Assembly: GCA_020002185.1 (NCBI GenBank)
Contig: CM034533.1
Coordinates: 73,009,260-73,073,259 of the forward strand
Reading direction: 5' to 3'
Length of the DNA: 64,000 bases
From: Paraescarpia echinospica
Taxonomy: Eukaryota; Annelida; Polychaeta; Sabellida; Siboglinidae
Shown one piece after another: positions 27,001-42,000 of the stretch. The translations under genes and the position numbers were made by a program. The stretch's first letter is position 1; every line of letters starts with the position of its first letter. The notes beneath the pieces were generated by a model. That model was not told the DNA's origin. It saw only the letters and a program-made list of their open reading frames with translations, and did no database searches.

Positions 27001-30000
27001 TATAATAAAGTGAATGCACACATGGTATAGATACAGAAATCAGATATAATATGTAATATTATAATAGTTAATAACAAAAAAACATTTCTAGAGCATCGCA
27101 AATTTCTTTGTCCGATTATATATTGTGTATACAATTGGACTAGATTTTCTTCGAACAATTGATTAGTCTTAACCATGTCACATTATCATATCGCAACACA
27201 ATTACTATAAATGTGTAATAAGTCATAGAGTAACGACAATAAAAATATTATATTTTTAAAAAGTAGACCGTACTGATCAGTGTAAAATACTATCGTTGTC
27301 TTACATGCAGGGCTGTTTTCAATCTCACATCTATTTAACAGCGTCGACCACCGCCTCGGTGGACACAACTGGTTCGACTGAAGATTCGTCCACGGAAGCG
27401 AAAACAGAAGTAGTCGCAACAAGTACTAGCGAAGAAACTACGCAGACAGCTGAAACAATGAGCGAAGGTAAATACCACACTTTCCTAAGTGTCAAAACAA
27501 TTCACAATATAATAATGAGAAAGCACACATGGTATAGATACAGTAATCAGATATAATATGTTATATTATAATAGTTAATAATAAAAATCATTTCTAGAGC
27601 ATCGCGACGTTCATTGTCCGATTATATATTTTGTATACAATAGGATTAGATTTTATTCGAACAATTGATTAGTCTTAACCATGTGACATTATCATATTGC
27701 AATACAATTATTATAAATGTGTAATAAGTGATAGAGTAACGACAATAACAATATTTTATTCTTAAAAAGTAGACCGTACTGATGAGTGTAAAATACTATC
27801 GTTGTCTTACATGCAGGCCAGTTTCTAATCTCACATCTATTTAACAGCGTCGACCACCGTCTCGGTGGACACAACAGGATCGACTGAAGGTTCGACTTCG
27901 GAAGCGACAACAGAAGCAGTCGCAACAAGTACGAGTGAAGAAACTACGCAGACGGCTGAAACAACGAGCGAATGTAAATACCATCCTTTCCTAACTGATA
28001 AAACAATTAACAATATAACAAAGTGAATGCACACATGGTATAGATACAGTAATCGGATATAATATGTTATATTATAATAGTTAATAAAAAAAAACATTTC
28101 TAGAGCAACGCGAATATCTTTGTCCGATGACATGATATGTATATAATTGAACCCGATTTTATTCGAACAATTAATTAGACTGAACTATGTGACATTATCG
28201 TATCGCAATACAATTATTATAAATTTGCAATAAGTCATAGATTAACGGCAATAACAAAATATTTTATTTTTAAAAAGTAGACCGTACTGACCAGAGTAAA
28301 ATGCTATCGTTGTCTTACATGCAGGGTTGTTTATAATCTCACATCTATTTAACAGCGTCGACCACCGCCTCGGTGGAGACAACTGGATCGACTGAAGTTT
28401 TGACCTCGGAAGCGACAACAGAAGCAATCGCAACAAGTACGAGTGAAGAAACTACGCAGACAGCTGAAACAACGAGCGATAGTAAATACCACTCTTTCCT
28501 AACTGACCAAACAATTCACAATATAATAAAGTGAACGCACACGTGGTATAAATTAAGTAATCGTATATAATATGTGATATTATAATAACTAATAAAAACA
28601 TTTTTCTAGAGTATCGCGAAGATCTTTGTCCGATCATATAATTTGTAAATAATTTAACTCGATTTTATTCGAACAATTGATTAGACTAAACTATGTGACA
28701 TTATCATACCGCAATACAATTATTATCAACGTGTAATAAGTCATAGTCACGAAAATAAAAGTTTTATTTATCAAAGGTAGACCGTACTGATCAGTGTAAA
28801 ATATTATCGATGTCTTACATGCAAGGCTATTTTTAATCTCACATCTATTTAACAGCGTCGACCACCGTCTCGTTGGACACAAGTGGATCGACTGAAGGGT
28901 CGACCTCGGAAGCGACAACAGAAGCAGTCGCAACAAGTACGAGTGAAGAAACTACGCAGGCAGCTGAAACAATGATCGAAGGTAAATACCACCCTTCTCT
29001 AACTGAAAAAACAATTCCCAATATAATAAAGTGAATGCACACATGGTATAGATAGAGAAATCAGATATAATATGTAATATTATAATAGTTAATAAAAAAA
29101 AAACATTTCTAGAGCATCGCAAATTTCTTTGTCCGATTATATATTTTGTATAAAATTGGATTATATTTTATTCGAACAATTGATTAGTCTTAACCATGTG
29201 ACATTATCATATTGCAATACAATTATTATAAATGTGTAATAAGTGATAGAGTAACGACAATAACAATATTTTATTCTTAAAAAGTAGACCGTACTGATGA
29301 GTGTAAAATACTATCGTTGTCTTACATGCAGGGCAGTTTCTAATCTCACATCTATTTAACAGCGTCGACCACCGCCTCGGTGGACACAACAGGATCGACT
29401 GAAGGTTCGACTTCGGAAGCGACAACAGAAGCAGTCGCAACAAGTACGAGTGAAGAAACTACGCAGACGGCTGAAACAACGAGCGAATGTAAATACCATC
29501 CTTTCCTAACTGATAAAACAATTAACAATATAATAAAGTGAATGCACACATGGTATAGATACAGTAATCGGATATAATATGTTATATTATAATAGTTAAT
29601 AAAAAAAAAACATTTCTAGAGCATCGCGAATATCTTTGTCCGATGACATGATATGTATATAATTGAACCCGATTTTATTCGAACAATTAATTAGACTGAA
29701 CTATGTGACATTATCGTATCGCAATACAATTATTATAAATGTGCAATAAGTCATAGATTAACGGCAATAACAAAATATTTTATTTTTAAAAAGTAGACCG
29801 TACTGACCAGAGTAAAATGCTAACGTTGTCTTACATGCAGGGTTGTTTATAATCTCACATCTATTTAACAGCGTCGACCACCGCCTCGGTGGGCACAACT
29901 GGATCGACTGAAGTTTTGACCTCGGAAGCGACAACAGAAGCAATCGCAACAAGTACGAGTGAAGAAACTACGCAGACATCTGAAACAACGAGCGATAGTA

Positions 30001-33000
30001 AATACCACTCTTTCCTAACTGACCAAACAATTCACAATATAATAAAGTGAACGCACACGTGGTATAAATTAAGTAATCGTATATAATATGTGATATTATA
30101 ATAACTAATAAAAACATTTTTCTAGAGTATCGCGAAGATCTTTGTCCGATCATATAATTTGTAAATAATTTAACTCGATTTTATTCGAACAATTGATTAG
30201 ACTAAACTATGTGACATTATCATATCGCAATACAATTATTATAAACGTGTAATAAGTCATAGTCACGAAAATAAAAGGTTTATTTATCAAAGGTAGACCG
30301 TACTGATCAGTGTAAAATATTATCGATGTCCTACATGCAAGGCTATTTTTAATCTCACATCTATTTAACAGCGTCGACCACCGCCTCGGTGGACACAACT
30401 GGATCGACTGAAGGTTCGACCTCGGAAGCGACAACAGAAGCAGTCGCAACAAGTAAGAGCGAAGAAACTACGCAGACAGCTGAAACAACGAGCGAAGGTA
30501 AATACCACCCTTTCCTTACTGACAAAACAATTCACAATATAATAAAGTGAATGCACACATGGTATAGATAGAGAAATCAGATATAATATGTTATATTATA
30601 ATAGTTAATAAAAAAAAACATTTCTAGAGCATCGCGAATTTCTTTGTCCGATTATATATTTTGTATACAATTGGATTATATTTTATTCGAACAGTTGATT
30701 AGTCTTAACCATGTGACATTATCTGATTGCAATACAATTTTTATAAATGTGTAATAAGTGATAGAGTAACGACAATAAAAATATTTTATTTTTAAAAAGT
30801 AGACCGTACTGATGAGTGTAAAATACTATCGTTGTCTTACATGCAGGGCTGTTTCTAATCTCACATCTATTTAACAGCGTCGGCCACCGCCTCGGTGGAC
30901 ACAACAGGATCGACTGAAGGTTCGACCTCGGAAGCGACAACAGAAGCAGTCGCAACAAGTACGAGTGAAGAAACTACGCAGACAGCTGAAACAACGAGCG
31001 AAGGTGAATACCATCCTTTCCTAACTGATAAAACAATTCAAAATATAATAAAGTGAATGCACACATGGTATATTTACAGTAATCGGATATAATATGTTAT
31101 ATTATAATAGTTAATAAAAAAACACATTTCTAGAGTATCGCGAAAATCTTTGTCCGATGACATGATGTGTAAATAATTGAACTCGATTTTATTCGAACAA
31201 TTAATTAGACTGAACTATGTGACATTATCGTATCGCAATACAATTATTATAAACGTGTAATAAGTCATAGTCACGAAAATAAAAGTTTTATTTATCAAAG
31301 GTAGACCGTACTGATCAGTGTAAAATATTATCGATGTCTTACATGCAAGGCTATTTTTAATCTCACATCTATTTAACAGCGTCGACCACCGCCTCGGTGG
31401 ACACAACTGGATCGACTGAAGGTTCGACCTCGGAAGCGACAACAGAAGCAGTCGCAACAAGTAAGAGCGAAGAAACTACGCAGAGAGCTGAAACAACGAG
31501 CGAAGGTAAATACCACCCTTTCCTAACTGACAAAACAATTCACAATATAATAAAGTGAATGCACACATGGTATAGATAGAGAAATCAGATATAATATGTT
31601 ATATTATAATAGTTAATAAAAAAAAACATTTCTAGAGCATCGCGAATTTCTTTGTCCGATTATATATTTTGTATACAATTGGATTATATTTTATTCGAAC
31701 AGTTGATTAGTCTTAACCATGTGACATTATCTGATTGCAATACAATTTTTATAAATGTGTAATAAGTGATAGAGTAACGACAATAAAAATATTTTATTTT
31801 TAAAAAGTAGACCGTACTGATGAGTGTAAAATACTATCGTTGTCTTACATGCAGGGCTGTTTCTAATCTCACATCTATTTAACAGCGTCGGCCACCGCCT
31901 CGGTGGACACAACAGGATCGACTGAAGATTCGACCTCGGAAGCGACAACAGAAGCAGTCGCAACAAGTACGAGTGAAGAAACTACGCAGACAGCTGAAAC
32001 AACGAGCGAAGGTAAATACCATCCTTTCCTAACTGATAAAACAATTCAAAATATAATAAAGTGAATGCACACATGGCATAGTTACAGTAATCGGATATAA
32101 TATGTTATATTATGATAGTTAATAAAAAAAAACATTTCTAGAGTATCGCGAAAATCTTTGTCCGATGACATGATGTGTAAATAATTGAACTCGATTTTAT
32201 TCGAACAATTAATTAGACTGAACTATGTGACATTATCGTATCGCAATACAATTATTATAAATGTGCAATAAGTCATAGATTAACGGCAATAACAAAATAT
32301 TTTATTTTTAAAAAGTAGACCGTACTGACCAGTGTAAAATGCTATCGTTGTCTTACATGCAGGGTTGTTTATAATCTCACATCTATTTAACAGCGTCAAC
32401 CACCGCCTCGGTGGACACAACTGGATCGACTGAAGTTTTGACCTCGGAAGCGACAACAGAAGCAATCGCAACAAGTACGAGTGAAGAAACTACGCAGACA
32501 GCTGAAACAACGAGCGATAGTAAATACCACTCTTTCCTAACTGACCAAACAATTCACAATATAATAAAGTGAATGCACACGTGGTATAAATTAAGTAATC
32601 GGATATAATATGTGATATTATAATTACTAATAAAAACATTTTTCTAGAGTATCGCGAAGATCTTTGTCCGATCATATAATGTGTAAATAATTGAACTCGA
32701 TTTTATTCGAACAATTGATTAGACTAAACTATGTGACATTATCATATCGCAATACAATTATTATAAACGTGTAATAAGTCATACAATCACGAAAATAAAA
32801 GGTTTATTTATCAAAGGTAGACCGTACTGATCAGTGTAAAATATTATCGTTGTCTTACATGCAGGGCTATTTTTAATCCCACATCTATTTAACAGCGTCG
32901 ACCACCGTCTCGTTGGACACAAGTGGATCGACTGAAGGTTCGACCTCGGAAGCGACAACAGAAGCAGTCGCAACAAGTAAGAGCGAAGAAACTACGCAGA

Positions 33001-36000
33001 CAGCTGAAACAACGAGCGAAGGTAAATACCACCCTTTCCTAACTGACAAAACAATTCACAATATAATAAAGTGAATGCACACATGGTATAGATAGAGAAA
33101 TCAGATATAATATGTTATATTATAATAGTTAATAAAAAAAAACATTTCTAGAGCATCGCGAATTTCTTTGTCCGAATATATATTTTGTATACAATTGGAT
33201 TATATTTTATTCGAACAGTTGATTAGTCTTAACCATGTGACATTATCTGATTGCAATACAATTTTTATAAATGTGTAATAAGTCATAGAGTAACCACAAT
33301 AAAAATATTTTATTTTTAAAAAGTAGACCGTACTGATGAGTGTAAAATACTATCGTTGTCTTACATGCAGGGCTGTTTCTAATCTCACATCTATTTAACA
33401 GCGTCGGCCACCGCCTCGGTGGACACAACAGGATCGACTGAAGGTTCGACCACGGAAGCGACAACAGAAGCAGTCGCAACAAGTACGAGTGAAGAAACTA
33501 CGCAGACAGCTGAAACAACGAGCGAAGGTAAATACCATCCTTTCCTAACTGATAAAACAATTCAAAATATAATAAAGTGAATGCACACATGGTATAGTTA
33601 CAGTAATCGGATATAATATGTTATATTATAATAGTTAATAAAAAAAAACATTTCTAGAGTATCGCGAAAATCTTTGTCCGATGACATGATGTGTAAATAA
33701 TTGAACTCGATTTTATTCGAACAATTAATTAGACTGAACTATGTGACATTATCGTATCGCAATACAATTATTATAAATGTGCAATAAGTCATAGATTAAC
33801 GGCAATAACAAAATATTTTATTTTTAAAAAGTAGACCGTACTGACCAGTGTAAAATGCTATCGTTGTCTTACATGCAGGGTTGTTTATAATCTCACATCT
33901 ATTTAACAGCGTCGACCACCGCCTCGGTGGACACAACTGGATCGACTGAAGTTTTGACCTCGGAAGCGACAACAGAAGCAATCGCAACAAGTACGAGTGA
34001 AGAAACTACGCAGACAGCTGAATCAACGAGTGATAGTAAATACCACTTTTTCCTAACTGACCAAACAATTCACAATATAATAAAGTGAATGCACACGTGG
34101 TATAAATTAAGTAATCGGATATAATATGTGATATTATAATTACTAATAAAAACATTTTTCTAGAGTATCGCGAAGATCTTTGTCCGATCATATAATGTGT
34201 AAATAATTGAACTCGATTTTATTCGAACAATTGATTAGACTAAACTATGTGACATTATCATATCGCAATACAATTATTATAAACGTGTAATAAGTCATAC
34301 AATCACGAAAATAAAAGGTTTATTTATCAAAGGTAGACCGTACTGATCAGTGTAAAATATTATCGTTGTCTTACATGCAGGGCTATTTTTAATCCCACAT
34401 CTATTTAACAGCGTCGACCACCGTCTCGTTGGACACAAGTGGATCGACTGAAGGTTCGACCTCGGAAGCGACAACAGAAGCAGTCGCAACAAGTACGAGT
34501 GAAGAAACTACGCAGGCAGCTGAAACAATGATCGAAGGTAAATACCACCCTTTTCTAACTGAAAAAACAATTCCCAATATAATAAAGTGAATGCACACAT
34601 GGTATAGATACAGAAATCAGATATAATATGTAATATTATAATAGTTAATAACAAAAAAACATTTCTAGAGCATCGCAAATTTCTTTGTCCGATTATATAT
34701 TGTGTATACAATTGGACTAGATTTTCTTCGAACAATTGATTAGTCTTAACCATGTCACATTATCATATCGCAACACAATTACTATAAATGTGTAATAAGT
34801 CATAGAGTAACGACAATAAAAATATTATATTTTTAAAAAGTAGATCAGTGTAAAATACTATCGTTGTCTTACATGCAGGGCTGTTTTCAATCTCACATCT
34901 ATTTAACAGCGTCGACCACCGCCTCGGTAGACACAACTGGTTCGACTGAAGATTCGTCCACGGAAGCGAAAACAGAAGTAGTCGCAACAAGTACTAGCGA
35001 AGAAACTACGCAGACAGCTGAAACAATGATCGAAGGTAAATACCACCCTTTTCTAACTGAAAAAACAATTCCCAATATAATAAAGTGAATGCACACATGG
35101 TATAGATACAGAAATCAGATATAATATTTAATATTATAATAGTTAATAACAAAAAAACATTTCTAGAGCATCGCAAATTTCTTTGTCCGATTATATATTT
35201 TGTATACAATTGGATTATATTTTATTCGAACAGTTGATTAGTCTTAACCATGTGACATTATCTGATTGCAATACAATTTTTATAAATGTGTAATAAGTGA
35301 TAGAGTAACGACAATAAAAATATTTTATTTTTAAAAAGTAGACCGTACTGATGAGTGTAAAATACTATCGTTGTCTTACATGCAGGGCAGTTTCTAATCT
35401 CACATCTATTTAACAGCGTCGACCACCGCCTCGGTGGACACAACAGGATCGACTGAAGGTTCGACGTCGGAAGCGACAACAGAAGCAGTCGCAACAAGTA
35501 CGAGTGAAGAAACTACGCTGACGGCTGAAACAACGAGCGAATGTAAATACCATCCTTTCCTAACTGATAAAACAATTAACAATATAATAAAGTGAATGCA
35601 CACATGGTATAGATACAGTAGTCGGATATAATATGTTATATTATAATAGTTAATAAAAAAAAAACATTTCTAGAGCATCGCGAATATCTTTGTCCGATGA
35701 CATGATATGTATATAATTGAACCCGATTTTATTCGAACAATTAATTAGACTGAACTATGTGACTTTATCGTATCGCAATACAATTATTATAAATGTGCAA
35801 TAAGTCATAGATTAACGGCAATAACAAAATATTTTATTTTTAAAAAGTAGACCGTACTGACCAGAGTAAAATGCTAACGTTGTCTTACATGCAGGGTTGT
35901 TTATAATCTCACATCTATTTAACAGCGTCGACCACCGCCTCGGTGGGCACAACTGGATCGACTGAAGTTTTGACCTCGGAAGCGACAACAGAAGCAATCG

Positions 36001-39000
36001 CAACAAGTACGAGTGAAGAAACTACGCAGACATCTGAAACAACGAGCGATAGTAAATACCACTCTTTCCTAACTGACCAAACAATTCACAATATAATAAA
36101 GTGAACGCACACGTGGTATAAATTAAGTAATCGTATATAATATGTGATATTATAATAACTAATAAAAACATTTTTCTAGAGTATCGCGAAGATCTTTGTC
36201 CGATCATATAATTTGTAAATAATTTAACTCGATTTTATTCGAACAATTGATTAGACTAAACTATGTGACATTATCATATCGCAATACAATTATTATAAAC
36301 GTGTAATAAGTCATAGTCACGAAAATAAAAGGTTTATTTATCAAAGGTAGACCGTACTGATCAGTGTAAAATATTATCGATGTCCTACATGCAAGGCTAT
36401 TTTTAATCTCACATCTATTTAACAGCGTCGACCACCGCCTCGGTGGACACAACTGGATCGACTGAAGGTTCGACCTCGGAAGCGACAACAGAAGCAGTCG
36501 CAACAAGTAAGAGCGAAGAAACTACGCAGACAGCTGAAACAACGAGCGAAGGTAAATACCACCCTTTCCTTACTGACAAAACAATTCACAATATAATAAA
36601 GTGAATGCACACATGGTATAGATAGAGAAATCAGATATAATATGTTATATTATAATAGTTAATAAAAAAAAACATTTCTAGAGCATCGCGAATTTCTTTG
36701 TCCGATTATATATTTTGTATACAATTGGATTATATTTTATTCGAACAGTTGATTAGTCTTAACCATGTGACATTATCTGATTGCAATACAATTTTTATAA
36801 ATGTGTAATAAGTGATAGAGTAACGACAATAAAAATATTTTATTTTTAAAAAGTAGACCGTACTGATGAGTGTAAAATACTATCGTTGTCTTACATGCAG
36901 GGCTGTTTCTAATCTCACATCTATTTAACAGCGTCGGCCACCGCCTCGGTGGACACAACAGGATCGACTGAAGGTTCGACCTCGGAAGCGACAACAGAAG
37001 CAGTCGCAACAAGTACGAGTGAAGAAACTACGCAGACAGCTGAAACAACGAGCGAAGGTGAATACCATCCTTTCCTAACTGATAAAACAATTCAAAATAT
37101 AATAAAGTGAATGCACACATGGTATATTTACAGTAATCGGATATAATATGTTATATTATAATAGTTAATAAAAAAACACATTTCTAGAGTATCGCGAAAA
37201 TCTTTGTCCGATGACATGATGTGTAAATAATTGAACTCGATTTTATTCGAACAATTAATTAGACTGAACTATGTGACATTATCGTATCGCAATACAATTA
37301 TTATAAACGTGTAATAAGTCATAGTCACGAAAATAAAAGTTTTATTTATCAAAGGTAGACCGTACTGATCAGTGTAAAATATTATCGATGTCTTACATGC
37401 AAGGCTATTTTTAATCTCACATCTATTTAACAGCGTCGACCACCGCCTCGGTGGACACAACTGGATCGACTGAAGGTTCGACCTCGGAAGCGACAACAGA
37501 AGCAGTCGCAACAAGTAAGAGCGAAGAAACTACGCAGAGAGCTGAAACAACGAGCGAAGGTAAATACCACCCTTTCCTAACTGACAAAACAATTCACAAT
37601 ATAATAAAGTGAATGCACACATGGTATAGATAGAGAAATCAGATATAATATGTTATATTATAATAGTTAATAAAAAAAAACATTTCTAGAGCATCGCGAA
37701 TTTCTTTGTCCGATTATATATTTTGTATACAATTGGATTATATTTTATTCGAACAGTTGATTAGTCTTAACCATGTGACATTATCTGATTGCAATACAAT
37801 TTTTATAAATGTGTAATAAGTGATAGAGTAACGACAATAAAAATATTTTATTTTTAAAAAGTAGACCGTACTGATGAGTGTAAAATACTATCGTTGTCTT
37901 ACATGCAGGGCTGTTTCTAATCTCACATCTATTTAACAGCGTCGGCCACCGCCTCGGTGGACACAACAGGATCGACTGAAGGTTCGACCTCGGAAGCGAC
38001 AACAGAAGCAGTCGCAACAAGTACGAGTGAAGAAACTACGCAGACAGCTGAAACAACGAGCGAAGGTAAATACCATCCTTTCCTAACTGATAAAACAATT
38101 CAAAATATAATAAAGTGAATGCACACATGGTATAGTTACAGTAATCGGATATAATATGTTATATTATGATAGTTAATAAAAAAAAACATTTCTAGAGTAT
38201 CGCGAAAATCTTTGTCCGATGACATGATGTGTAAATAATTGAACTCGATTTTATTCGAACAATTAATTAGACTGAACTATGTGACATTATCGTATCGCAA
38301 TACAATTATTATAAATGTGCAATAAGTCATAGATTAACGGCAATAACAAAATATTTTATTTTTAAAAAGTAGACCGTACTGACCAGTGTAAAATGCTATC
38401 GTTGTCTTACATGCAGGGTTGTTTATAATCTCACATCTATTTAACAGCGTCGACCACCGCCTCGGTGGACACAACTGGATCGACTGAAGTTTTGACCTCG
38501 GAAGCGACAACAGAAGCAATCGCAACAAGTACGAGTGAAGAAACTACGCAGACAGCTGAAACAACGAGCGATAGTAAATACCACTCTTTCCTAACTGACC
38601 AAACAATTCACAATATAATAAAGTGAATGCACACGTGGTATAAATTAAGTAATCGGATATAATATGTGATATTATAATTACTAATAAAAACATTTTTCTA
38701 GAGTATCGCGAAGATCTTTGTCCGATCATATAATGTGTAAATAATTGAACTCGATTTTATTCGAACAATTGATTAGACTAAACTATGTGACATTATCATA
38801 TCGCAATACAATTATTATAAACGTGTAATAAGTCATAGTCACGAAAATAAAAGGTTTATTTATCAAAGGTAGACCGTACTGATCAGTGTAAAATATTATC
38901 GTTGTCTTACATGCAGGGCTATTTTTAATCCCACATCTATTTAACAGCGTCGACCACCGTCTCGTTGGACACAAGTGGATCGACTGAAGGTTCGACCTCG

Positions 39001-42000
39001 GAAGCGACAACAGAAGCAGTCGCAACAAGTAAGAGCGAAGAAACTACGCAGACAGCTGAAACAACGAGCGAAGGTAAATACCACCCTTTCCTAACTGACA
39101 AAACAATTCACAATATAATAAAGTGAATGCACACATGGTATAGATAGAGAAATCAGATATAATATGTTATATTATAATAGTTAATAAAAAAAAACATTTC
39201 TAGAGCATCGCGAATTTCTTTGTCCGAATATATATTTTGTATACAATTGGATTATATTTTATTCGAACAGTTGATTAGTCTTAACCATGTGACATTATCT
39301 GATTGCAATACAATTTTTATAAATGTGTAATAAGTCATAGAGTAACCACAATAAAAATATTTTATTTTTAAAAAGTAGACCGTACTGATGAGTGTAAAAT
39401 ACTATCGTTGTCTTACATGCAGGGCTGTTTCTAATCTCACATCTATTTAACAGCGTCGGCCACCGCCTCGGTGGACACAACAGGATCGACTGAAGGTTCG
39501 ACCACGGAAGCGACAACAGAAGCAGTCGCAACAAGTACGAGTGAAGAAACTACGCAGACAGCTGAAACAACGAGCGAAGGTAAATACCATCCTTTCCTAA
39601 CTGATAAAACAATTCAAAATATAATAAAGTGAATGCACACATGGTATAGTTACAGTAATCGGATATAATATGTTATATTATAATAGTTAATAAAAAAAAA
39701 CATTTCTAGAGTATCGCGAAAATCTTTGTCCGATGACATGATGTGTAAATAATTGAACTCGATTTTATTCGAACAATTAATTAGACTGAACTATGTGACA
39801 TTATCGTATCGCAATACAATTATTATAAATGTGCAATAAGTCATAGATTAACGGCAATAACAAAATATTTTATTTTTAAAAAGTAGACCGTACTGACCAG
39901 TGTAAAATGCTATCGTTGTCTTACATGCAGGGTTGTTTATAATCTCACATCTATTTAACAGCGTCGACCACCGCCTCGGTGGACACAACTGGATCGACTG
40001 AAGTTTTGACCTCGGAAGCGACAACAGAAGCAATCGCAACAAGTACGAGTGAAGAAACTACGCAGACAGCTGAAACAACGAGTGATAGTAAATACCACTC
40101 TTTCCTAACTGACCAAACAATTCACAATATAATAAAGTGAATGCACACGTGGTATAAATTAAGTAATCGGATATAATATGTGATATTATAATTACTAATA
40201 AAAACATTTTTCTAGAGTATCGCGAAGATCTTTGTCCGATCATATAATGTGTAAATAATTGAACTCGATTTTATTCGAACAATTGATTAGACTAAACTAT
40301 GTGACATTATCATATCGCAATACAATTATTATAAACGTGTAATAAGTCATACAATCACGAAAATAAAAGGTTTATTTATCAAAGGTAGACCGTACTGATC
40401 AGTGTAAAATATTATCGTTGTCTTACATGCAGGGCTATTTTTAATCCCACATCTATTTAACAGCGTCGACCACCGTCTCGTTGGACACAAGTGGATCGAC
40501 TGAAGGTTCGACCTCGGAAGCGACAACAGAAGCAGTCGCAACAAGTACGAGTGAAGAAACTACGCAGGCAGCTGAAACAATGATCGAAGGTAAATACCAC
40601 CCTTTTCTAACTGAAAAAACAATTCCCAATATAATAAAGTGAATGCACACATGGTATAGATACAGAAATCAGATATAATATGTAATATTATAATAGTTAA
40701 TAACAAAAAAACATTTCTAGAGCATCGCAAATTTCTTTGTCCGATTATATATTGTGTATACAATTGGACTAGATTTTCTTCGAACAATTGATTAGTCTTA
40801 ACCATGTCACATTATCATATCGCAACACAATTACTATAAATGTGTAATAAGTCATAGAGTAACGACAATAAAAATATTATATTTTTAAAAAGTAGACCGT
40901 ACTGATCAGTGTAAAATACTATCGTTGTCTTACATGCAGGGCTGTTTTCAATCTCACATCTATTTAACAGCGTCGACCACCGCCTCGGTGGACACAACTG
41001 GTTCGACTGAAGATTCGTCCACGGAAGCGAAAACAGAAGTAGTCGCAACAAGTACTAGCGAAGAAACTACGCAGACAGCTGAAACAACGAGCGAAGGTAA
41101 ATACCACACTTTCCTAAGTGTCAAAACAATTCACAATATAATAATGTGAATGCACACATGGTATAGATACAGTAATCAGATATAATATGTTATATTATAA
41201 TAGTTAATAATAAAAATAATTTCTAGAGCATCGCGACGTTCATTGTCCGATTATATATTTTGTATACAATAGGATTAGATTTTATTCGAACAATTGATTA
41301 GTCTTAACCATGTGACATTATCATATTGCAATACAATTATTATAAATGTGTAATAAGTGATAGAGTAACGACAATAAAAATATTTTATTCTTAAAAAGTA
41401 GACCGTACTGATGAGTGTAAAATACTATCGTTGTCTTACATGCAGGGCAGTTTCTAATCTCACATCTATTTAACAGCGTCGACCACCGCCTCGGTGGACA
41501 CAACAGGATCGACTGAAGGTTCGACGTCGGAAGCGACAACAGAAGCAGTCGCAACAAGTACGAGTGAAGAAACTACGCAGACGGCTGAAACAACGAGCGA
41601 ATGTAAATACCATCCTTTCCTAACTGATAAAACAATTAACAATATAATAAAGTGAATGCACACATGGTATAGATACAGTAATCGGATATAATATGTTATA
41701 TTATAATAGTTAATAAAAAAAAAAACATTTCTAGAGCATCGCGAATATCTTTGTCCGATGACATGATATGTATATAATTGAACCCGATTTTATTCGAACA
41801 ATTAATTAGACTGAACTATGTGACATTATCGTATCGCAATACAATTATTATAAATGTGCAATAAGTCATAGATTAACGGCAATAACAAAATATTTTATTT
41901 TTAAAAAGTAGACCGTACCGACCAGTGTAAAATGCTATCGTTGTCTTACATGCAGGGTTGTTTATAATCTCACATCTATTTAACAGCGTCGACCACCGCC

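Larger units (their letters stand above)
29340..41450 (+). repeat. Tandem duplication of about 6.05 kb (12 monomers)
   Basis: S11-S22 and S23-S34 match in class order at a 6,054-bp offset, dropping to 6,052 bp after S18/S30. They share private changes: ASVGTTG with QTSETT, the GTGAAT donor, TQRAETT, the T/R chimera and GSTTEATTEA. Confidence 0.85.
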
